DNA of 64,000 nucleotides from Paramecium pentaurelia (Eukaryota > Ciliophora > Oligohymenophorea > Peniculida > Parameciidae). The translations under genes were made by a program, and so were the position numbers. The stretch's first letter is position 1, and every line of letters begins with the position of its first letter. The notes beneath the pieces are model-generated. The model was not told the origin of the DNA. It saw only the letters and a list, made by a program, of their open reading frames with translations, and did no database searches. The DNA lies in NCBI GenBank assembly GCA_905183005.1, contig CAJJDO010000034.1:388060-452059 (forward strand), written 5' to 3'. Shown in pieces: positions 11,680-23,841 of the stretch.

Positions 11680-12020
11680 ATTTACAATAAATACATTTCA
11701 TTTTCTAATATAATTCTATTCTAGATGTTCTAAATTAATATTCAAATCTTCATCTAACATATGAATTTTATATCCAAACCTGTTTATATTTCTATTAATA
11801 ATATTTTGAATATTAATGAAGTAAAAGAATATTTTTATGAATTTACTAGTAATATATAATCTGTATTTTCATTTGTAATTTAATTATAGTAATAGATTTA
11901 CAATAATATGATTTCTTCAAATAGAATTAGAAATAATAAATTATATATGATATAAGTTCAAAAATGATATCTTTTAATACAAATATTTAGTTCATAAAAG
12001 TCCTGAAACTTAGAAATTAA
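11680..12020. other. AT-rich stretch, possible minus-strand exon
   Basis: A minus-strand frame ends at a TGA (complement at 11698-11700) and includes a coding-looking segment of about 40 residues. I could not find a start or introns linking it to anything. I treat it as unassigned rather than a gene. Confidence 0.3.
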
Positions 12021-12499
12021 TCAATTCTATTTGTTGTTTTAATTTGGAAATGTCCTCTTAAAAGAACCTTATTTTATTGAGATAATTTGATACTTAGTTT
12101 ATACACAAAAATATTATTCAATTGAATTAATATTAAATTATTGAGGGGATTTGATTTATTGTAAATTAGATTTGAAAATTTATGAATTTTGAATGAATTA
12201 TTATTTGATTTCCTGTTATTCTCTTTTTAAAAGGGATAGTTTTTGTTTAATCTAATAGAGATTGATAAAAATTGGTTTACTTATTTGAGAGTAGTCTTAA
12301 ATTTTATTTCTCTTGGAGTTGGTTTATTATTAAGATTCTTTTGTTTGGTAGGCGCTAAAGATTGGCCATGAACAAAAAAAGAAATGGGAGTTTAAAGAGA
12401 AGGCTGACATTATTAATGTCTTCTAATTATAGCTGCTGATTCATTTCTAATAATAAAAAATTGTCTATGGGAGGAGTTTTTATTTGTTTGAGTTTTCAT
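12021..12499 (-). CDS. Hypothetical protein (149 aa)
   Basis: Starts at ATG 12499 and ends at TGA 12021, with one 29-nt intron (12252-12280, GTAAACC...TTAG), giving exactly 150 codons. The N-terminal half is Ser/Pro/Arg-rich (for example PTKQKNLNNKPTPREIKF) and the C-terminal half is Lys/Gln-rich and may be a coiled coil. I recognise no domain. It is divergent from the AGC kinase, with only ~40 bp between the two starts, so the genes probably share a promoter region. Confidence 0.6.
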
Positions 12500-12538
12500 T
12501 AATAATTTAATAATATGCATGTCTCATTAAAAGACATA

Positions 12539-14013
12539 ATGCCACCTCAGAATTCGTAACATAATCCATTGTCAAAGATCAAGTTTAAGATTAGTAAGAA
12601 GGTGGAATCTCTTTGTCAATGCAATTAAAAAAGTTGCTTAATCTGTGCTCGAAAAAGATCATCATCCATGTTGAGTATCAAAAATTCTTTAGTGGTTGAT
12701 GAAAGTTCACCTGTTTCTAAAAGAACAATTGATCAGAAGGCAATTTTAGTATAATAAGCTATCGTCTCAAAATAAATATCAAGACAATAATCAAATCATG
12801 TTATTCATCACAGTTATTATAGTGGAAAATAAATCAATAATACTACTTCAACTACAATGGTTAATAATTCTCGGACTAGAAAGACATCTCTTGAATCATC
12901 CCCTCCTAAAGAAAATGGTAAACTTATTAGAATCTATTATAGTAATCGGAAGACATTCTTTCAAATTTTTATATGTAATTGGAAAAGGTGGGTTTGGAAA
13001 AGTTTGGAGAGTAGAAATGAAAGCCAATCGTTAAGAATATGCACTTAAAGAAATGCTAAAATCTAAGTATCCTTCTTATTTGAATGATTATTAGAATCAT
13101 CTCAAAAAGGTCTGTTAATTCTGTGATGAATGAAAAGTATTTACTCGAACATCTCAAACATCCTTTTCTAGTCAATATGCATTATGCATATTAAGATAGA
13201 GAAAACTTATATCTAGTATTGGATTTATTAAGAGGAGGAGATCTAAGATATCATATTGGTAGAAATACTAGATTCTCTGAAGAATAAACAAGTATTCATT
13301 ATATTATATTTAAAGAGTTTTTTGTATGTTGTATTTTATTGGCTCTCTAATATTTACATTAAAATGGTATAATACATAGAGATGTAAAGCCTGAAAATCT
13401 TGTTTTTGATAAAGATGGATTCTTAAGATTAACTGATTTGGGAGTTGCAAGATTAAATAAGGATTCTGCTGCTACTGATACCTCAGGAACTCCAGGATAT
13501 ATGGCTCCTGAAGTTATGTGTAGACTTGATCATTCCTTTCCTGTTGATTATTATGCACTCGGAGTTATTGCCTATGAGTTATTGCTTGGCAAAAGACCAT
13601 ATAATGGCAAAAATAGATAAGAAATTAGAGATTAAATTTTAGCTAAATAAGTTTAAATTAAAGATGAAAGATTCTCTCATAAAGCATAAGACTTTATAAA
13701 TAGAGTAACCTTTATTTTATAATTATATAGTTACTAATTAGAAAGCCGTAATAAAGATTAGGCCATAATGGAATTGAAGAAATATTTGAACACTAGTGGC
13801 TGAAAGGATATCCTTGGGGAAAGTTGATCAACAAAGAAATCAAATCATAATATATTCCTGGAGTATAATTTTTGTGTTATTTTTAAGAGTATAGATGGCA
13901 ATTTCGATTTTCAAAGTTAGATCTCTGCTGATAGTGAACCATAAGAAGATGCAGCCTCTCTTATCAGAAGAAAAAGTGTTTAATGCTTATTTGAGGGATA
14001 CAAATTTCAATGA
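12539..14013 (+). CDS. AGC-type serine/threonine protein kinase (~448 aa)
   Basis: Five introns (12918-12942, 13067-13094, 13292-13315, 13705-13730, 13863-13887) restore a full kinase ending at TGA 14011-14013. Visible are the glycine loop VIGKGGFGKVWRV, ALKEMLKSK (catalytic Lys), HRDVKPENL, a DLG in place of DFG (LTDLGVAR), SGTPGYMAPEV and the P-x-Y-G helix region. The C-terminal extension with LGHNGIEEIFEHQWLKGYPW is typical of AGC kinases of the PKA/YANK type. The N-terminal ~130 residues are Ser/Gln-rich. An in-frame ATG at 12515 is possible, but it would leave only ~15 bp to the divergent gene, so I chose 12539. DLG instead of DFG is still compatible with activity. Confidence 0.88.
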
Positions 14014-14311
14014 ATTATCTTTTATATTGTAATCAATCCTTATTCCCCTCTCTTTCCAATAGGTATCATTAAATATTGTTATAAGTTTTGTTATTAATTT
14101 ATACAGTCTGTGGCTGAGGTATTATTTGATTTATTTTATCTCTCTTTATGTAATCATAGGATGATGATTAGATAGTCATTTAAGAAATGGAAATCTGTAA
14201 TTTATTTAAATTTTTCTATCTAGACATTCTAATTTTATATTTTAGTTTAAAACAATATTTTTACTAAATGATTTATAATTCATTAACTTTAAATAAAGTG
14301 AGTAATATAAT

Positions 14312-14990
14312 ATGAATCTTAATAAATTATATTTTAATTCATTTATGAATATTTTCAAAGATGATCAAGAAAACGAAATTATTTTTTTAAACATTTATAG
14401 TGATATTTTCCTTATAAATAAATATCTCTATTAGTTATGGTATTATCCACACAGATTTTTCAAAAATTTCACTAATTCAAAGTATAGAATTGTAACTATT
14501 AGATTAATTAAAAAAAATTATTTACTAATAAAATTTGAATCTTTTATTAATTTCAGTATTAAATTCTAGAAAATTAATTATGATTGATAGATTTCCAAAA
14601 GGATATATAGAAAGAAGAAAATTATTTAAAATCATAAGAGATAATGCTCTTTATCATTATTAAACAAAATTTAAAAAGAAGCTTTAAGATACTTTTCTAT
14701 TTTAATGTATAAATTATTATCCAGATTTCAAATAATGTATATAAGCTATATAAAATTTTTAGAATACAGATAAAAGGCTAATTAATTAAAGCTAATCAGA
14801 AGTCAATGTTCTAAATACTTTATAGGTATTGAAATAAAAACATATCAATTTATCATCTATTATTTTGCATTCTTATAAAATTATAAGATTTATAATTATT
14901 CAAATTTAATCTTAAAAATATCAATTTTTTAGATTAAAATATAAAAATCAAATATAGTAATGATTACTTATTAATAGAAATGATTTTAAT
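14312..14990 (+). CDS. Possible gene with one frame break, unknown
   Basis: Two consecutive open frames (14312 to ~14588, and ~14581 to ~14957) read as Phe/Tyr/Lys-rich peptides that would join if one base were added near 14580. The first contains LWYYPHRFFKNF and the second RFPKGYIERRKLFKIIRD. Joining them by a normal intron failed. The AT content is higher than in neighbouring genes and frames of this length can occur by chance, so this is tentative. Confidence 0.3.
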
Positions 14991-15551
14991 TATTCATTCA
15001 TTATAATTATAGTGTTAATATTATATATGTTTTCTAATCAGAAAAAGTGATAAAGTTATATTTGCAAAAATTTAAAATTTCTTTTTAAAATCAACATTTA
15101 AATAGTACTAATTATTGAAATGATATAATTTATCAATAATTCAATAATTTTAATAGCTAATCTTACAAAAATGGTTTATCCTTTTGATTATAAAGAGTTT
15201 TAAAATAAAACAAATTTTTGTCTGATTTAGAATTAATTTTAAATGGAAATAATATAAGTATTTTCTATAATATAATTTAGATTTATTGTCTTGAGTTTAA
15301 CTATATATATATTATTGAATGAAATATTTAAATAATTTTATAAGTATTTAAAAGTTTCTTAATCTGAGGAATTCAATTTATATTCCATAAAGTGAAAATG
15401 TATGAAAGATGTTCATTTTATTGTGTATTTTATGTTTTTTTCTTGATAAAGTTGTCATTTTTTGAAATCTCCTAATTTTTTCTACGTCATTTGATATAAA
15501 TTTAGGTTCGTGTAGCATTCGTAATTTTTCATAAATATTTTGTATTTAAGA
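14991..15551. other. AT-rich intergenic sequence
   Basis: About 560 bases of very AT-rich sequence with no convincing reading frame, tRNA-like element or repeat. The end presumably holds the promoter of the Rab GDI gene. Confidence 0.6.
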
Positions 15552-17113
15552 ATGGATACTTAAGAGCAAATAAATCCTAATTATGATGTTGTAGTGTGCG
15601 GAACTGGTTTAATCGAGTGCATTCTTAGTGGATTACTAAGTATGGAAGGCAAGAGAGTATTTCATATGGATCGTAACCCTTATTATGGAGGAGAGGGTGC
15701 ATCTCTAAATCTAACCAACCTTTGGAAATTGTTTAAAGCTGGATAACAATTCCCATAATAATTAGGTATTTATTAGATGCTAATTTGAAAAGGTTAGAAT
15801 AGAGATTGGAATATCGATTTGATTCCAAAGTTTGTGATGGCTAATGGATAGCTTGTTAAAATATTACTTAAGACCAAAGTGGCTCGTTATTTAGAATGGA
15901 AAGCTATTGATGGCACATATGTATTCTAAATGAAAGAGGCAGGTTTGTTTAGCAAGGGAGGTGGCAAAATTGAGAAAGTAAATATCATATAATAATATCA
16001 ATAGGTTCCAGCAACAGCTTCAGAAGCTCTTAAATCTGATTTAATGGGTATGTTTGAAAAGAGAAGATGTTAGAAATTCTTGGCCTATGTGTCCAATTAT
16101 GAAGCAAGCAACCCAAAGACTCATGATGGTAAAATGTGATTAATATTATAGGATTAAATCTCAATCAAATGTCATGTGCTCAATTACTTAAGAAATTTGA
16201 ATTAGAGCCAAATACAATTGATTTCATTGGTCATGCTGTTGCATTATACTCAAATGATCTATTCTTAGATAAGCCAGCAATTTAAACAATTGAAAAGATC
16301 AAATTGTATATGGATAGTATTGGCAGATATGGAGATAGTCCATTCATATATCCAATTTATGGATTGGGTGGTATTCCAGAAGGATTTTCTAGAATGGCTG
16401 CTGTAAATGGTGGTACATTTATGTTAAATGCTGATTTGGATGAAGTATTATTTGATGGGGATGGAAAAGTATAAAAAATATTTAATTTTAGGTATGCGGA
16501 TTAAAATCAGAGAAAGTTAAGGAATTGATGGGAATAGAATAAATTAATTGTAAGATGATTATTGCTGATCCATCATATGCATTAAAAGCAAAATTATCAA
16601 ATAAAGTGAAATCTATTGGAAAGATAGTTAGATGCATTTGTATTCTTAATCATCCAATTCCAAATACAAAGAATTTACCATCTGTTTAAGTTATTATTCC
16701 TTAAAGATAAACAGGCAGAAAGAATGGTAGATATATTATATTAATTAGATTAGATATTTATGTTATGATGGTGAGTGATGTTCATAATGTTTGTAAGAAA
16801 GGATTCTTTATTGCCATTTTAAGTACTAATGTTGAAACCAACAATCCAGAAAAAGAATTAGAACCAGCATTTGAAATTGTTGGACCAGTCTTAGAAAAGT
16901 TTATTACTGTAATATTAATAATAAATATTATAGGTTTCTGATGTTTATGTTCCAACAGATGATGGATCTAAAGATAATATCTTCATTTCAAGTTCATTTG
17001 ATCCATAATCCCATTTTGAAGGTGAAACTTAATAAGTGTTGAATGCCTACAAAAAAATAACAGGAAAAGATTTAGATTTAACCAATTTACCATTAGATTA
17101 GGATGATTAATGA
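15552..17113 (+). CDS. GDI: Rab GDP-dissociation inhibitor (469 aa)
   Basis: Six short introns (15766-15792, 15978-16004, 16129-16151, 16469-16491, 16727-16753, 16909-16933) give exactly 470 codons. The start has the GDI/REP hallmark DVVVCGTGLIECILSG, then MDRNPYYGGE, and later PIYGLGGIPEGFSRMAAVNGG and DPSYALKAKLSNK. Length matches the ~450-residue GDI family rather than the longer Rab escort proteins. GDI extracts GDP-bound, prenylated Rab GTPases from membranes and recycles them through the cytosol. No key block appears missing. Two introns need care: the first has an AAG acceptor and the fifth must use the second of two TAG sites to keep frame. Confidence 0.95.
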
Positions 17114-17213
17114 TATATAAATAAAAGTAAAGCAAATATATATATTTATTAAATGATGGAATTCTAAATAATTAAAACATCTACAAAAACTTAGCTTATT
17201 TATATATAAACAT

Positions 17214-18474
17214 TCAAATGCTACCATACTTGCTTTCTTAATTATCAACTAATCTTCCTATTTTAAATTCAGATTCAACATCTTCATCTTTTTCAGTTGC
17301 CTTATAATTAAATTTCTATCTCTATGTAAACATTCTTCTAATATCATTTAAACTAATAGTATGCACTTCAAATGTAAATAGCATAAATCCTACAACTCCA
17401 AAACAGATCAAATAAAATAAAATTGATAAAATTGAACTAAGCATTTAAAAATAAATAATTACAATGAACTTTATGGCGTAACTACACATTGTTTCTAAAA
17501 TACCATAGTAATATCTTAGAAATATTATAAAGGAATATTTAATTCTATAGTTGTATTTCCATTTTCAACACAATTATACTCTACAATTAAAGTTGAAGGT
17601 TCATCTGTAACTATTCCTCCTTTAAATAAATCTCCTCTAATTATAGGTTTTGTTATTGTATGATCTGCATCAACATATGGTGGAGAGATATGCACTTCTG
17701 GAATTAATTTTAGTATTGCTTCCAAAACTTGAAACTCTTCTTATGTTGTTTCAGTGTCTGATTTTGATTAATCAACTGCATTAAAGAAATCTTTTGTCTC
17801 TTCTTTATTCAAAACACTTTCTTCATCAGTATTTTTAGTTAAATTCATATAAACATAAAAGATGGAGTAATTCAGATTTCCTGGGACAGTAAATACAAAA
17901 TTATCAAAGTCTTTGTCCCAATAAGCTTTGTTTACTAATTCTCCATCCTTCACAACTGTTTAATTATATGATTTAATAAGAGCATCCACATTTAAACCAT
18001 GTCGTTTTATTAATGGACTTCCACATAATTTTTACCAATAAATCTTTGCAGACCCACATTATGGTATATTAAAAAATACTTCATATTGGATTAATCTACC
18101 ACCATATTATTTACATCTGTAATCAATTTTTAATGAATAGACATTGCTTTAATGATGCTCTATTTTAAGTGTACTATTTGCAAAATAATGATCATCAAAT
18201 TCTAATTATACCATATCTTATGTTAATTAGATCTTATTATCCATAGAAACATATAAATAGTCCATTTGAACTGAATTATTCACCAATTGAAATGTGTCTA
18301 TTTATATGATAGAATTATTATACCTGCTTCCAATACCCATTATTTAGCAGGAACACCAGCTTTAATTATATCATCTCTACTTTTATCTATGTCAGTTGAA
18401 ACATGTAAATATTTGCATGTTGACTCAAAACATTTGACGAAAGAGATTAGAAACACGTATATTAATAAATTCAT
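17214..18474 (-). CDS. Type I membrane protein, unknown family (402 aa)
   Basis: Starts at ATG 18474 with a signal peptide (MNLLIYVFLISFVKCFE) and ends at TGA 17214. Introns 18298-18323 and 17437-17462 (26 nt each) give 403 codons. A luminal/extracellular part of ~330 residues contains several cysteines (STCKYLHV, YRCKQYGG, PQCGSAKIYWQKLCGS), then one strong membrane segment (ILSILFYLICFGVVGFMLF) and a charged cytosolic tail of ~60 residues. I do not recognise the fold. It lies immediately downstream of, and on the same strand as, the large secreted protein gene (20 bp between stop and start), but separate promoters are likely in this organism. Confidence 0.75.
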
Positions 18475-18493
18475 GATGTTTTATTATTTTAAA

Positions 18494-21400
18494 TCAAATT
18501 CTTCTTTACCCAACTAATTTATTTATAGTAAAAGCATCATTTTCTTTAAGAATGGCTTCAACTTGCATGAAAGATTCATTGGATTCACCTAAATTATAAT
18601 TAATATTAATATTTACTATCATCATATTGCAAACAGAAACAAACTCTTGATGGATTAATACCTAATTCTGGAACATGACCAGAAGCTAGTTAAGCTAAAT
18701 ACTCTGAAATAGCACATAAAATATCTGCAGCATTCTCTTTAGTTACATCAATTGTTGCTTCACATCTAAAAATTCATAAATAAATATATAATACTCTTTA
18801 ACAACTGGAACTTAAGGTTCAGAAGGAGGAGCTGGTCCTGGAGCTGGTTTAGGTGCAGGTACAGGTTCTGGTTCAGGCTAAGGTTAAGGTTCTGGTTCTG
18901 GAAGTGGTTCTGGTTGTACTTCATCAGGTATTACAGGTGGAGTTTCAGGTGGTGGTGGAGGAACAAATTCTTCTTCTTCTTCAGGCCAAATAGATTCTTC
19001 TTCAGGAATCAAAGTTGGAGGAGGAGGAACAAATTCTTCCTCTTCTTCTGGCCAAATTGATTCTTCTTCAGATGGAATGTCTTATGGTTTAATTGGAACA
19101 AATTCTTCTTCTTCTTCTGGCCAAAATGGTTCTTCTTCTTCAGAGAATACTTCTGGTTATGGTAAGGGTTCATCACCTGTAGGTTTAGGAGTGTATCCAA
19201 AAATGATATCCTTTGGTGGAGTTACAACATCGATAGCAACATCACCAATACAAGAATTTACACGCCAATTAAAGAATTTACCATTGAAGGCAGGATATAA
19301 ACCATCATTACCAATATAGAGTCTTCTTTAAGGAACAAGATAATGGCGGACATCATGAATTTAATTGGAAGGCATTTCTGACTCTGATAAATAAATAGCA
19401 TAATTAGCATATCTGGTTCTTCTGCTGTAACCAAAGTAAATATAATGCCATTGACCCAATGTTGAACCATATTCAACTGAATCCCATAAATTAGGATTAC
19501 CAGATCCTGAATATGTATAAGTAGTAACTTAATATCGATTGCCAACCAATTCATTACCAAGATAAAGAGCCAAATCTCTATCTCCTAATTAAATATCATC
19601 CAAATCAGCATTTGTATTTTCTGATAATCTAAAGACAGTGTGCCAAACATCTTAATCTTATAAGGATTCCCATTTGAACCAACCAGAAACTGAATAACCT
19701 GAATCCCATGTTGAAAAGTCATATCTTTCTTCAGAACTGTCATCAAATCCTGAAAATTCAAAATCTCCTAATTCATGTGTATCCAATTCACAAACTTCTT
19801 CAGGAGGATTATTGCATGAATCAACAATTTATTTATATGTTTTTTCATCTTGGAAATGTAGATTTGGTGCTGAAACTGCAAAATGTCCATAAACTTATCC
19901 TTAGAATGATGGATGAGAATCTTATTCACCACCAATAATGAATTCTAAAGTACTGAAACTTGGATGAGAAGCAGGAGTTTATCTCAATGCTGGTTATTCT
20001 TCAAAGAATTTTACTCCACATCCAGTGACTCCTTTACCGTGACTAATAAAGACAAAGCTCCAATCACCTTCAAAGTCATCATTTTAAACAGATGTAGACT
20101 ATTATGTTGATCCATCAGCAGTAACACATTTAACACCTGTTTTAGTTACAAATACTCCCAAAACTGTATTTCCATTATCTTATAAACTGGCTAAATGGAA
20201 TTCTTCACCATCAGCAAAAGCTGGATATTTTTATAATTTTTAGAAGTATAAACCAAATCCATATTCATTTGTTATTGTAAGTGTGCTTGTAAATCCAGGC
20301 TCAACTTAAGTTGCTGTTAATTCTATCTTCTCTGTAGATTCAGATGAATGGCAAACTATAGGAGATTCTACATCAAGTGGTGTTTCTTCAAAAATAAATT
20401 ATTCTTCTTGCTCTTCTGGGAATACTAAAGGATCAGGAGAAACTGGGGGGAGTGGTGTTTCTTCAAAAATGAATTCTTCTTCATCTTCTTCTGAGAATAC
20501 TTAAGGATCAGGAGAAACAGGTGGAAGTGGTGTTTCTTCAAAAATGAATTATTCTTCATCCTCTTCTGGGAATACTAAAGGATCAGGAGAAACTGGTGGG
20601 AGTGAAGTTTCTTCAAAAAAGAATTCCTCTTAATCTTCTTCTGGGAATACAAATGGATCAGGAGAAACTGGTGGAAGTGGAGTTTCTTCAAAGATAAATT
20701 CTTCACGATATTCTTCTGGGAATTCTTAAGGATCAGGAGAGACTGGTGGAAGAGGTGTTTCTTCTTGATCTTCCTCTGGTGAATCAGGTGTAGTTGGTAC
20801 TGATTTTGGTTCTTCTGGCTCTTCTCCTGGAATAGTCCACTCTTCTGTTCCATCTTCTGGGACTGTTTGTTCTTCAGGGGATTCTTCAGAACTTGGATTA
20901 ACAGGTGGTTCATCAGTTGGACCTTCTTCCTCATCTTAAGGTACATCTGGTGTTGGTTTGTCTTCTGGAGCAGGTTCATCTGGAGTAGGTTAATCTGGGG
21001 TTGGTTCTTCATCTGGAGTTGTTGGAGGAACACCTTCTTCAACTGGCTCTTCTGTAAATTCTTCACTTGCAACTTCTGAAGGAACTTCTGGTACAGGTTC
21101 ATCTGGACATGTAGGTTGACATGCTTATTAACATCCAGATTGAATAATCTTGAGATCATCTATCTTACCTTTGACTTTAATGATTGTAACTGGTGATTAT
21201 TAGCATTATTAGTGAACATTATTCATTTATTTAATAAGATAAGCACACAATTTTGTTAAAGTTTCTGTACACTCTTCTCTTTCATGTCTGTCTATAAGAA
21301 TGAAAATATTTATTTACCATGAGATTGCAATCCTTATAATTTGCTTTATAACTCAGAAAGTACAGGAGGTGAAATGAGATCTAAATCTTTGATCTTTTCA

Positions 21401-21669
21401 ACTAGTTGCTCATACTTTTTATGTTTAATTAGATGCTTCATTTGAGTTAGAGTCTCAATATGTGATGGAATGCGATCCTTGTTCTCCAAAACTTACTACC
21501 ATTGAGTTAAGGTTTCTTCCAAATCTTCAAAATGAGATCGTGGAGTTTAGCAATTCAATTATGAGGTGTCTAAAGCGTCTACTTCTGCTAAGGTATGGGA
21601 CATCAAAGATGCCTCGAAATTCAATGCTGTGGCATACATCAACAGCACAAACAGGGCATATATTCTCAT
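18494..21669 (-). CDS. Large secreted Glu/Pro-repeat protein with lectin-like (LamG-type) domains (1030 aa)
   Basis: Starts at ATG 21669 with signal peptide MRIYALFVLLMYATALNF and ends at TGA 18494. Introns 21292-21317, 18766-18794 and 18589-18616 give exactly 1031 codons. After a ~150-residue helical N-terminus comes a Pro/Glu-rich stalk with about five 25-residue repeats (core EEFIFEETPLPPVSPDP). About 350 residues follow that look like two concanavalin/laminin-G-like beta sandwiches (GYSVSGWFKW ... VFRLSE; LYIGNDGLYPAFNGKF). Then come WPEEEEEFVPPPP repeats and a Pro-rich linker, and finally a small Cys-containing domain (CEATIDV...CFCLQYDD). Probably a cell-surface or trichocyst/cyst-matrix type protein; location is inferred only from signal and composition. 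Confidence 0.8.
20385..20760 (-). repeat. Tandem 75-bp coding repeats, about five units
   Basis: Repeats of 75 bp in the secreted protein gene, each encoding a variant of FPEEDEEEFIFEETPLPP followed by VSPDP. Units differ by point changes, so they are old enough to have diverged but still align without gaps by eye. Confidence 0.8.
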
Positions 21670-22359
21670 TTTTATTAAATATAATAGTTATGCCTTTAAA
21701 ACGGATTTATTACATATATTAAATACTCAATTTATCATACTTAAATCTCAATAAATTACTAGAATCCATTAATCTATGAAAGATTGGCTAAATAATTATT
21801 AATGTTAAATAAGTGGTAATGAAATATTCTTAGAGTGATAAGATATATGACTAACTTTTGTAATAGAAAGTATTTCAAGTAAATTAGATACATTTTATTC
21901 ATTTCTTAAAATTAAATTACATGCCAATCAAACTATATCAAAATATACAAAGCCATTAATTTACATTTAATTATGATGCTCTCAAATTGAATCAGTTTGA
22001 TATGATATTATGATAATTGAAATAAAATTTATAAGAATCATAGATTTAACTGTTCAAAAAAAGTCTTTATTTGATATTTTTCAATAAACAACAACAAAAA
22101 TCTATTTAAATAGTCTTGATAGAAATCTATTATATTTAGTACTATCTTTATTCAATTAAATAGTAGAGATGCAGTTTAATAAATTATTAAATGTAAATTT
22201 AATATATAAGAAATTTAGAATTCTAATAGTAGATAATTGCTCATTGATAATAATAATATATTAAAAAATAGTGTTATGTATTCTCATTAAAAGGGATTAT
22301 GTCATTTTAGGAAATTAAGAGATAATTGAATTATTTTTTGATTAAATAATATTAAATTT
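21670..22359. other. Divergent intergenic region
   Basis: About 690 bases between two divergent starts, longer than most gaps in this window. It is very AT-rich, and I see no convincing gene, repeat or structured element. It presumably carries both promoters. Confidence 0.6.
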
Positions 22360-23562
22360 ATGAGTCGTGCTTTATTTGTTAGTAAAAATTACTTAAGCAA
22401 AAAATTCAACGTAAAATAGCCTAATGAACTTTATAAGCAATTACTTTAAAATATTCATCTATTCTAGGCAGATGAATTAAAAAAAATTTCATCTGATGAA
22501 TTAATACATTATATAATTTTTTTTGGAACACATCCTGAACGTAGAAATTAAGGAGAAAAAGCCAAAAAAATTACTTTAGAATGTCTTAAATAATATAAGA
22601 AAAAGATGACTAAAAATTCATATGAAATAAATTCATAAATACTTTTATCACTTAGCAATGTTTTATTGTATGATGAATAGATGGTTCAAGAATTAGTTTA
22701 ATAAGTAGATGATGACAAAGAAAATCTTTCAGTCAAAGATATGATTAAATTTTAGCATTGTCTCTACAAACTAAATATCCATAATGAGAAACTAAGCGAT
22801 TATGTTCTTGAAAAATTTCTCAAATAAAAAGAATAAGTAGATTATTTAGAATATATTCATGATCTTCATATAAGATCAAATCTATATAGAATGGGTTAAG
22901 TAGATGAAAAAGTCATTCTAACTTTGTTGAAAGGATTTTAAACAAAATTAAATTCATCTTAAAATTTTTATTATACATCTAAATCATGCTTTTAATATTG
23001 TTAACTTATGTATAATTTATATCCAGAGATAATTGAGAAACAATTTTTTGAATTAAAACCTAGAGACGATAATATATTTGCTAATTAATTTAATGATATG
23101 ATGAAGGATTATGTAATAAGCAAATAACTTGTAGATCGTAAAAAGTTTTATTAATCTTTTGAATATTATGTAAATTTTCATAATTTGAATATATTAAAAG
23201 CTAAAGAAGATGCTATAATGAGAAGTTTAACTGAACTTGAATAAAATGTATAAGATTTACTTAATAAATAAAATTATAAAAATTCAAGAGCTCATCGAGT
23301 TTTGATTTATGATGTAGATTATTTAGTTAATGATAACATTATTTTAACATGTAATGATCCTGTTCATTTTGTTGAAGATTTCAATGGAAAGATATTAACC
23401 ATAAATCCAAATCATATAATGTAAAGCAGGTATTCATTTATTAAAAAGTAGAGGCATTTGAGTGCTACCAATAAATACAAGGTTTTTGATATAAATTACC
23501 ATGACTGGACACATTTGTCAGAATAACAAAAGATTGACAAATTAAAATCCTTAATAGATTGA
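22360..23562 (+). CDS. RAP-domain protein, probably mitochondrial (400 aa)
   Basis: A single open frame of 401 codons from ATG 22360 to TGA 23560-23562, with no intron. The body consists of degenerate helical repeats (for example LSKNSYEINSQILLSLSNVLL-like stretches), and the C-terminus has the RAP pattern: a conserved hydrophobic strand, then YKVFDINYHDWTHLSEQQKI. RAP proteins in apicomplexans and ciliates act mostly on organellar RNA, including fragmented rRNA. The basic N-terminus (MSRALFVSKNYLSKKF) could be a mitochondrial presequence. The domain assignment rests on the W..L...eK end pattern only. Confidence 0.6.
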
Positions 23563-23841
23563 TATATGAATATTGTAAATCAAATATAATAAAATTTTTA
23601 ACTATAATATTTTATAATAATAAATATTATGAGTTTAAATGATAAATTTAGAATATATCTTAATATATATTAAATACGCAATAAATTCATATCTAAAATT
23701 AATTATTTAAGTTTATTTTGTTTTCCATCAAAATTTGAAAATCAAATAACATATGCATAAATTATTTAAAATTAAAATGAGAATGAAAGTTTATTATTAT
23801 AAAATAGTTTATCAATAAAATAAATTTATTAAAAATTTGAA

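Noticed and set aside
20867..21079. Plus-strand open frame rich in Trp/Phe opposite the secreted protein gene
   Set aside because: It is the antisense shadow of the Glu/Pro repeats; the minus-strand frame has a signal peptide, introns and domains.
20575..21159. Long minus-strand frame of Gln/Leu/Lys composition
   Set aside because: Out of register with the signal-peptide-bearing frame that covers the same repeats; its length comes from the scarcity of stops in repeat DNA.
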